From: Bacillota bacterium
GTDB taxonomy: Bacteria > Bacillota > Clostridia > Lachnospirales > Cellulosilyticaceae
Length of the DNA stretch: 13,616 nucleotides
Reading direction: 5' to 3'
NCBI GenBank assembly: GCA_023436395.1
Contig: JAEZJJ010000114.1
Span: 1-13,616 of the forward strand
The notes beneath the pieces are model-generated. The model searched no databases. It was not told the DNA's origin and saw nothing but the letters and a program-made list of their open reading frames with translations. This document shows, in pieces, positions 1 through 4,406 of this stretch. Position 1 is the stretch's first letter. The number at the start of each line of letters is the position of its first letter. A program made the translations under genes and the position numbers.

Positions 1-61
1 CCATATCGTTTCGTTTTCAGGAACAAGTTATAGGCTAAAAAAAGCCTTAGAAGAATACTAA
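1..61 (+). CDS. IstB-like IS21-family ATPase, C-terminal fragment (cut by window edge)
   Basis: Reading from base 2, the plus strand encodes HIVSFSGTSYRLKKALEEY and then TAA. The pattern of a histidine, a short beta-strand, a G-x-SYRLK core and a charged tail is how I remember the C-terminus of IstB, the DnaC/AAA+-like helper ATPase that activates the IstA transposase of IS21-family elements. Only about 19 residues are visible, so no Walker motif can be checked. The DNA just downstream looks like an IS21 right terminus, which supports the call. It is the only plus-strand coding sequence I support here. I cannot tell whether the complete gene outside the window is intact. Confidence 0.5.
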   Translation, partial: HIVSFSGTSYRLKKALEEY

Positions 62-93
62 ATCAAGTTGCAAGTGACTCTACATAAATCGGC

Positions 94-112
94 TGCACTT
101 TTGTGCATTTTT
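94..112 (+). terminator. Small hairpin with T-run after the IstB-like gene
   Basis: TGCAC (94-98) pairs with GTGCA (103-107) across a TTTT loop, and five T follow. The stem is only 5 bp. It may be a weak terminator of the transposase operon or simply part of the repeated terminal structure of the element. Confidence 0.3.
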
Positions 113-127
113 GTATTGCAAAAAACA

Positions 128-336
128 ATCTTAGTCTATTAATCACAAAGAAAAGATTAATTATAGCCTTCAATAATAATACCAAAAATCTACATAAATA
201 TGAACATTTAACCTTTTAACAGCAAATGATTATACATATTGAAATAAAAAATAGTTATTATTCTCATAACCTTTTATACAAAATTATAAACACACTTTTT
301 ACTTGCTATTGTAACCTAATAACTTTTTATTATTAT
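128..336. other. AT-rich non-coding stretch
   Basis: Between the putative IS end and the flagellar pseudogene I find no ORF with a ribosome binding site, no tRNA-like fold and no convincing hairpin. The sequence is very AT-rich with stops in all frames. An rplJ leader would be expected downstream of rplA in many Firmicutes, and I do not recognise one here. Confidence 0.5.
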
Positions 337-640
337 CTAAATACGTCTATCATAAGTTACTTCTTTTGACTCCGTACTTTTAATTTTTATCTCTTCATTT
401 TTTTGATAAGCTACTACTATTTGTTGTGCATTCTTAGGCAACTGTACTTGTTTGACTCTTATGTTTGTTCTCCACTACATAATGGCCACATTAGCTTGTT
501 CTGCTTCTTTTATTTTCTCCTTTTTGGCAAGTATATTAGTCACATGATACTTGAATAATTTAACATCATTAACATTTGTTATTTCACCATTATATTTGGC
601 ATAGAGAGTTTCAAATTCTAATTCTTAATCTCTCCATTTA
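337..640 (-). pseudogene. Decayed paralogue of the 147-aa flagellar-cluster protein
   Basis: One minus-strand frame, read through two stops (TAA at 625-627, TAG at 475-477) to the terminal TAG at 337-339, aligns without gaps to residues of about 68-140 of the 147-aa protein encoded at 7358-7801. By eye about 29 of 73 positions are identical. They include KYxGxIT, VK-FK, AKK, EAE-xN-V and the C-terminal PK(D/N)A followed by AYxK. The second stop replaces a glutamine codon of the intact copy (ATG-TAG against ATG-CAR). The N-terminal half is missing: homology stops near the rplA terminator. No start codon or ribosome binding site is left. At about 40% identity this is an old, diverged paralogue or a transferred relative, not a recent duplicate. 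Part of a flagellar cluster therefore once lay on this side of the ribosomal genes. Confidence 0.8.
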
Positions 641-647
641 TTATAGC

Positions 648-689
648 AAAAAAAAAGAGCTAATACGGCTTAATAGCTATATTAACTCT
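648..689 (-). terminator. Rho-independent terminator of the rpmG-rplA operon
   Basis: Read on the minus strand, GAGTTAATA (688-680) pairs with TATTAGCTC (665-657) with one G-T wobble, and an A-T pair (689/656) extends the stem. A run of at least eight T follows (656-648). It begins 13 bases after the rplA stop, so the transcript appears to end here instead of continuing into rplJ-rplL. Confidence 0.75.
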
Positions 690-701
690 CTATAAAACTT
701 A

Positions 702-1397
702 TTATTGATCAGCTTTCATTGGGTTTACTTTGATTCCAGGACCCATTGTAGATGATACTGAGATGCTACGAAGGTATTGACCTTTTGCAGCAGCTGGTTT
801 TGCTTTTATAACTGCACTCATTAATGCGTGGAAGTTGTCTTGTAATTTTTCAGCACCAAATGATACTTTACCAATTGGAACATGGATAATATTAGTTTTG
901 TCAAGACGGTACTCGATTTTACCTGCTTTGATATCGTTGATAGCTTTAGTTACATCCATAGTAACTGTACCAGCTTTAGGGTTTGGCATTAAACCTTTTG
1001 GTCCAAGTACACGACCTAAACGACCAACAACACCCATCATGTCTGGAGTTGCAACTACAACGTCAAATTCAAACCAACCTTCGCCTTGGATTTTTGGAAT
1101 TAAATCTTCTCCACCTACGAAGTCAGCGCCTGCTGCTAAAGCTTCATCAGCTTTTGCACCTTTAGCGAATACTAAAACTCTTTGAGTTTTACCTGTACCA
1201 TGTGGTAATACGATAGCACCACGAACTTGTTGATCAGCATGACGGCTGTCTACACCTAATTTAATGTGAGCTTCAACTGTTTCATCAAATTTAGCAGTTG
1301 ATGTTTTTCCTACTAATTCAAATACTTCTGCTGGATCATAAACCGCTGCACGGTCTACTAATTTAGCAGCTTCAATATATTTTTTTCCTCTTTTCAT
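702..1397 (-). CDS. rplA: 50S ribosomal protein L1
   Basis: Ribosomal protein L1 forms the L1 stalk of the large subunit, helps move deacylated tRNA out of the E site, and in many bacteria represses its own operon by binding the mRNA. The 231-residue protein has the usual length and the family's landmarks: MKRGKKY at the start, KFDETVEAHIKLGVD, the LPHGTGK block, and GRVLGPKGLMPNPKAGTV in the middle. A GTG sits one codon upstream at 1398-1400, but AAGGAGG at 1405-1411 is 7 bases from the ATG at 1395-1397, so I take the ATG. It lies 95 bases downstream of rplK and is the last gene of its operon. Its leader carries a structured element nearly identical to the one in front of rplK. rplJ-rplL do not follow within the window, which is unusual. 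Confidence 0.97.
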   Translation of the reverse strand: MKRGKKYIEAAKLVDRAAVYDPAEVFELVGKTSTAKFDETVEAHIKLGVDSRHADQQVRGAIVLPHGTGKTQRVLVFAKGAKADEALAAGADFVGGEDLIPKIQGEGWFEFDVVVATPDMMGVVGRLGRVLGPKGLMPNPKAGTVTMDVTKAINDIKAGKIEYRLDKTNIIHVPIGKVSFGAEKLQDNFHALMSAVIKAKPAAAKGQYLRSISVSSTMGPGIKVNPMKADQ

Positions 1398-1411
1398 CAC
1401 TTTACCTCCTT

Positions 1412-1440
1412 GTGGTATTAGCGGGGCAGTGCCCTCCCAC
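1412..1440 (-). promoter_or_regulatory. Structured RNA element before rplA, candidate L1-binding site (copy 2)
   Basis: In the mRNA sense, GUGG pairs with CCAC as an outer helix and GGGC with GCCC as an inner helix. An asymmetric internal loop (GA on one side, CGCUAAUA on the other) separates them. The rplA ribosome binding site follows immediately. Two short helices around an asymmetric loop is the general form of L1 target sites on rRNA and mRNA, so autoregulation by L1 is the natural inference. The same element occurs before rplK. Confidence 0.55.
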
Positions 1441-1492
1441 GTAAATAAGTTTACGCGCCTAATTTATAAATTGATTAAAAACCGATTAATAA

Positions 1493-1918
1493 TTATTCTT
1501 GAACTGTGATACCCATTGAACGAGCTGTACCAGCGATCATGCTGATAGCTGCTTCAAGGCTACCTGCGTTTAAGTCAGGCATTTTAAGTTCTGCAATTTT
1601 TGTAATTTCTTCTTTAGAAATTGTTGCAACTTTTTGTTTGATAGAGTTTGGAGAACCAGACTCAAGTTTGCAAGCTTTCTTTAAAAGAACTGCTGCTGGT
1701 GGAGTCTTTGTAATGAAAGAGAAAGATCTGTCTGCATATACAGTAATTACTACTGGAATGATAAGACCTGCATCTTTAGCTGTTCTTTCATTAAACTCTT
1801 TTGTAAATTGAACGATATTAACACCGTGTTGACCAAGTGCTGGACCAACTGGTGGAGCTGGAGTTGCCTTACCAGCTGCAATTTGTAATTTAATCATACC
1901 TGTAACTTTTTTTGCCAT
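1493..1918 (-). CDS. rplK: 50S ribosomal protein L11
   Basis: Ribosomal protein L11 binds the GTPase-associated centre of 23S rRNA, and in organisms with RelA it is needed for the stringent response. The 141-residue length is standard. The N-terminal domain shows KLQIAAGKATPAPPVGPALG followed by HGVNIVQFTKEFN. The C-terminal RNA-binding domain runs from about residue 70 and has PDLNAGSLEAAISMIAGTARSMGI near the end (residues of about 113-137). AGGAGG at 1927-1932 is 8 bases upstream of the ATG. It sits between nusG and rplA in the usual Firmicutes order, and its leader contains a hairpin element shared with rplA that probably gives L1-mediated feedback. Confidence 0.98.
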   Translation of the reverse strand: MAKKVTGMIKLQIAAGKATPAPPVGPALGQHGVNIVQFTKEFNERTAKDAGLIIPVVITVYADRSFSFITKTPPAAVLLKKACKLESGSPNSIKQKVATISKEEITKIAELKMPDLNAGSLEAAISMIAGTARSMGITVQE

Positions 1919-1939
1919 TACCGTTACCTCCTAAAAAAT

Positions 1940-1967
1940 GTGGTATTCGCGGGGAATTCCCTCCCAC
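1940..1967 (-). promoter_or_regulatory. Structured RNA element before rplK, candidate L1-binding site (copy 1)
   Basis: The mRNA-sense sequence has the outer GUGG/CCAC helix, the inner GGG-AAUU-CCC hairpin and the same asymmetric loop (GA against CGCGAAUA) as the element before rplA. It lies just upstream of the rplK ribosome binding site. L1 binding to a leader element controls rplKA in Escherichia coli; transfer of that role to this site is inference. Confidence 0.55.
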
Positions 1968-2045
1968 TCGCGCGCTTTGTAATTTAATGATTACTCATAT
2001 ATTGAAGACTACATCCAATTAAGTGTAGCTTCCTTTTGAGAAGTA

Positions 2046-2564
2046 TTACTCAAATATCTCTACTTGATTCATACTCACCTCAACAGGGAACTCTCTACCA
2101 AATCCGCTGACTGATACAACAATCGTACCTTTAGATTGGTGAATTTCTTTTACAATTCCTTCAGAATTTTCAAAGGCTCCTGTAAGTAGGGTTACTGCGT
2201 CCCCTATCTTAACTTTTGGAGCAGGTCCGTAAAGTTCGATCCCCATGTTCTTTACTTCTTCGAGTGATAGACTAACTGGTTTAGAGTCTGGCCCAACAAA
2301 TCCTGTAACTCCTCTAGTGTTTCGCACTACATACCAAGTATCATCTGTCATCACCATCTTAACTAATACATAACCAGGGAATGTTTTACGTTGAACAGTC
2401 TTCTTAACGCCGTTCTTTTCTTCTACTTCTTGTTGCAAAGGAACTTCAACGGCATGGATGAGCTCTTCCATATTACGATTTTTAATCGCTTTTTCAATAT
2501 TTGCTTTTACTTTGTTTTCGTATCCAGAAAAAGTATGAACTACATACCATCTCGCCTTTTCCAT
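2046..2564 (-). CDS. nusG: Transcription termination/antitermination factor NusG
   Basis: NusG rides on RNA polymerase and affects pausing, termination and coupling to ribosomes. The 172-residue protein has an N-terminal NGN domain starting WYVVHTFSGYENKVK. Further on it has KTFPGYVLVKMVMTDDTWY and RNTRGVTGFVG, and then a KOW domain at about residues 118-150 (KIGDAVTLLTGAFENSEGIV). The frame opens earlier, at an ATG at 2579, but a GGAGGA segment inside those first codons is spaced 7 bases from the ATG at 2562-2564, so the downstream start is preferred. It follows secE after a short gap and precedes rplK, the canonical arrangement. Confidence 0.97.
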   Translation of the reverse strand: MEKARWYVVHTFSGYENKVKANIEKAIKNRNMEELIHAVEVPLQQEVEEKNGVKKTVQRKTFPGYVLVKMVMTDDTWYVVRNTRGVTGFVGPDSKPVSLSLEEVKNMGIELYGPAPKVKIGDAVTLLTGAFENSEGIVKEIHQSKGTIVVSVSGFGREFPVEVSMNQVEIFE

Positions 2565-2581
2565 AGGTCGTTCCTCCATTA

Positions 2582-2770
2582 TTATAATCCTTGAATGAGG
2601 TTCTCAAGAACCTGAATGCCGCCATTAATAGCAAAGTCCATGATATAGATTATAATTGCTACAATAATAGATAATCCTAAAACATTTAAGGTCAATTTAG
2701 TAAGTTCCTCTTTGTTAGGCCATACAACTCGTTTGCTTTCAGCAATAAAGTCTTTAAAAAACCCTATCAT
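2582..2770 (-). CDS. secE: Preprotein translocase subunit SecE
   Basis: SecE stabilises SecY in the membrane channel for protein export. The 62-residue protein is the short single-span Gram-positive form. An amphipathic N-terminus contains FIAESKRVVWPNKEEL, the conserved SecE segment before the membrane span. One hydrophobic helix follows at about residues 27-48 (LNVLGLSIIVAIIIYIMDFA). GGAGG at 2781-2785 lies 10 bases before the ATG. It sits between rpmG and nusG; the tRNA-Trp gene sometimes found in this interval in other clostridia is not present. Confidence 0.96.
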   Translation of the reverse strand: MIGFFKDFIAESKRVVWPNKEELTKLTLNVLGLSIIVAIIIYIMDFAINGGIQVLENLIQGL

Positions 2771-2806
2771 AAATCCACTTCCTCCCTGGCGTTCTTTTAC
2801 ACAAAA

Positions 2807-2959
2807 CTATTTTTTAGTTTCTTTGTGTAATGTGTGTGTTTTACAGAATCTGCAGTATTTCTTTGTTTCCATGCGGTCAGGATGTGTTTTTTTATCCTTA
2901 GTCATGTTGTAGTTTCTGCGCTTGCAATCTTCGCAAGCTAAAGTAATTTGTACTCTCAC
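2807..2959 (-). CDS. rpmG: 50S ribosomal protein L33 (zinc-ribbon form)
   Basis: This gene encodes a 50-residue basic protein starting MRVQITLACEDCK, matching bacterial L33, a small protein near the E site of the large subunit. Two CxxC pairs (C9/C12 and C36/C39) make it the zinc-binding, C+ form. The segment TKDKKTHPDRMETKKYC is typical of the family. The start codon is GTG (2957-2959), with GGAGG at 2967-2971 placed 7 bases upstream; no ATG fits. It is the first gene of the rpmG-secE-nusG-rplK-rplA unit, with a promoter about 75 bases upstream. It ends in KETKK, one lysine longer than the common form. Confidence 0.96.
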   Translation of the reverse strand: MRVQITLACEDCKRRNYNMTKDKKTHPDRMETKKYCRFCKTHTLHKETKK

Positions 2960-3031
2960 GTTGACACCTCCACTTGAGTAAATCTCTTTTAAAAATTGCC
3001 ATAAAAAAAAGACCTATTTAGGTACAAGTTA

Positions 3032-3061
3032 AATATAACATACTCATGTTGCAATCGTCAA
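3032..3061 (-). promoter_or_regulatory. Sigma-A-type promoter for rpmG-secE-nusG-rplK-rplA
   Basis: On the minus strand TTGACG (3061-3056, -35) is followed after 18 bases by TATATT (3037-3032, -10). The expected transcription start is near 3025, giving a leader of about 65 bases before the rpmG GTG. It is the best housekeeping promoter I find in the window. Confidence 0.6.
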
Positions 3062-3250
3062 GTTTGTTTTTTATATTGTATTGTAAAATACTTTTATGCG
3101 TCATTTTTTTGTATTTTATATATTTTATCATAATTTATTTCTACAAACTTTACTCTGCTCATTTCATATTTATTTCATTTGCATTATTAGTATAAAATAT
3201 TAATGTCCTATAATCAAACACTAAAATAATCCAATACTATTTTATCCTAT
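3062..3250. other. AT-rich intergenic spacer between the flagellar and ribosomal units
   Basis: This spacer lies between the flagellin terminator and the rpmG promoter. It is extremely AT-rich, and I see no ORF with a ribosome binding site and no RNA gene. Confidence 0.5.
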
Positions 3251-3290
3251 AAAAAATAGAGAAGACTACTCAACTTATTGTATAGTCTTC
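3251..3290 (-). terminator. Terminator after the second flagellin gene
   Basis: On the minus strand GAAGACTA (3290-3283) pairs perfectly with TAGTCTTC (3268-3261) around a 14-base loop, followed by TCTATTTTTTAT. It lies about 60 bases past the flagellin stop and separates the flagellar cluster from the ribosomal operon. Confidence 0.65.
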
Positions 3291-3349
3291 CCTACCTTTT
3301 CATTCTTAAGATTGAAATTTACCTATAGTATCTTTACTTCTAATGTTAA

Positions 3350-4156
3350 CTATCTATTTAACAGCTGTAAAACTTGTTGTGGTCGTTGATTTGCCTGAGC
3401 CAACATTGCATTAGCTGCTTGTGTAATAATATTTTTAGAGGTAAAATTGGTCATTTCCTCTGCCATATCTGTATCTTGAATTCTAGATAATGCAGCTGTA
3501 GTATTTTCTTCATTTACACTTAAGCTATTTGCAGTATGTTCTAAACGATTTTGATATGCCCCTAATTTACCACGTACATTAGAATTAGCCTTTATGGCTT
3601 CATTCACCTTGTCCAGCGCATCCACATCATCTACTTCTAGTCCATCTATGTACTTTGTTACTTGATATAAATTGATGCCTTCTCCATCTATAGCTAGCCC
3701 TTGATCTTTATTAGCACCTACTTGTATCATAATATTTTCATTTACATCAAAAAGTTTTTGTCCATTAAAGTTTGTCTTATTTTTAATGCTATTAATCTCT
3801 TCTACCAGTGCATCCATCTCCATTTGAATACTGCTTTTATCAGCTCCATCATATGTCCCATTTATCCCCTGTGTAGCTAGTTCTTTTAAACGAACTAACA
3901 TATCACTTACTTCATTAAGGGCACCTTCAGCTGTTTGAATCATTGAAATTCCATCCATAACATTTCTATTAGCTTGACTAAGGCCTTTCACCTGTGTATC
4001 TAATTTGTTAGCAATAGCAAGGCCTGCTGCATCATCTTTTGCGGAATTAATCTTTAAACCTGATGAAAGTCGTTGTATTGCCTTTGATGCCGCATTATCT
4101 GCTTTATTTAATGAATTAATGGTTAATAATGCAGGAATATTTTGACGTATCTTCAT
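3350..4156 (-). CDS. Flagellin, short form, second copy
   Basis: This is a structural subunit of the flagellar filament, exported unfolded through the flagellar type III apparatus. The 268 residues hold only the conserved D0/D1 regions and a short connecting segment, with no large variable D2/D3 domain. The N-terminal part shows LSSGLKINSAKDDAAGLAI (30-48) and DGIS-MIQTAEGALNEVSDML (68-87). The C-terminal part shows GAYQNRLEHTANSL (199-212), SRIQDTDMAEEM (224-235) and KNIITQAANAMLAQANQ ending in LQLLNR. A GAGAGG site lies about 11 bases before the ATG. It is the last gene after the 925-aa and 49-aa genes. No sigma-D promoter is visible in front of it, so it may depend on read-through from the 7223-7250 promoter or use a different sigma factor. 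The central part is acidic and less Ser/Thr-rich than the other flagellin. Confidence 0.95.
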   Translation of the reverse strand: MKIRQNIPALLTINSLNKADNAASKAIQRLSSGLKINSAKDDAAGLAIANKLDTQVKGLSQANRNVMDGISMIQTAEGALNEVSDMLVRLKELATQGINGTYDGADKSSIQMEMDALVEEINSIKNKTNFNGQKLFDVNENIMIQVGANKDQGLAIDGEGINLYQVTKYIDGLEVDDVDALDKVNEAIKANSNVRGKLGAYQNRLEHTANSLSVNEENTTAALSRIQDTDMAEEMTNFTSKNIITQAANAMLAQANQRPQQVLQLLNR

Positions 4157-4239
4157 TTTTTCACGTTCCTCTCACTTTAATTTTATTATTAAATTGATTA
4201 TGTTTTTTAATCTTTTATTTGATTACTTTAAGGCTTTTT

Positions 4240-4389
4240 CTACTCTTCATCAAACTTATTTTGTGATGACATTTGAAATCTATCTACTTCTTCAAAATAC
4301 CCCACAAATTGTTTAATGACACTTACTATATCGTCCATCGATTTCTTTTTATTAGAGTTCTCAGACATTTCTTTTTGTTCTTCTTCCAT
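4240..4389 (-). CDS. Small hypothetical protein (49 aa) in the flagellar cluster
   Basis: A 49-codon ORF fits exactly between the 925-aa gene and the second flagellin. It has an ATG at 4387-4389, a full AAGGAGG at 4394-4400 four bases upstream, and a TAG at 4240-4242. The protein begins MEEEQKEMSENSNKKKSMDD and continues with a probable amphipathic helix (IVSVIKQFVGYFEEVDRFQ) and an acidic end. It starts 17 bases after the preceding stop codon, so it is probably co-transcribed. There is no signal peptide, membrane segment or cysteine. I do not recognise a family. A small secretion chaperone or regulatory peptide of the flagellar system is possible but unsupported beyond location and helical character. 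Confidence 0.6.
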   Translation of the reverse strand: MEEEQKEMSENSNKKKSMDDIVSVIKQFVGYFEEVDRFQMSSQNKFDEE

Positions 4390-4406
4390 GAATCCTCCTT
4401 ATAAAA

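Larger units (their letters stand above)
1..127 (+). mobile_element. Probable right end of an IS21-family element
   Basis: Downstream of the IstB-like stop there are 66 bases rich in TGCA repeats: TGCACTTTTGTGCA at 94-107, then a T-run and ATTGCAAAAAACA ending at 127. IS21-family termini, as I know them, carry repeated TGCA-TTT-ATTG blocks and end in CA-3'. The element would therefore end near 127. The other end lies outside the window, so neither the inverted repeats nor a target duplication can be confirmed. Confidence 0.42.

Noticed and set aside
128..336. Tandem repeats or CRISPR-like array in the AT-rich left region
   Set aside because: Only short AT-rich words recur; no regular repeat-spacer unit is present.
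835..1811. Plus-strand open frames opposite rplA and rplK (up to 116 codons)
   Set aside because: They are antisense to strongly conserved ribosomal protein genes, have no ribosome binding site and give low-complexity peptides; they are shadows of the real frames.
2565..2579. Upstream ATG start for NusG at 2579
   Set aside because: The GGAGGA needed for the next ATG lies inside these codons, no good site precedes 2579, and NusG proteins begin close to WYVVH.
2771..2806. Possible tRNA-Trp between rpmG and secE, as in some clostridia
   Set aside because: The interval is 36 bases, too short for a tRNA.
3002..3025. Short hairpin (ACCT-AAAT-AGGT) with eight T in the rpmG leader, a possible attenuator
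   Set aside because: The stem is only 4-5 bp and begins at the predicted transcription start, so there is no room for the polymerase to have made an RNA that could be regulated; more likely chance in AT-rich DNA.
4157..4239. Sigma-D promoter directly before the second flagellin
   Set aside because: A TAAA occurs, but no GCCGATAT-like sequence lies at a suitable distance.
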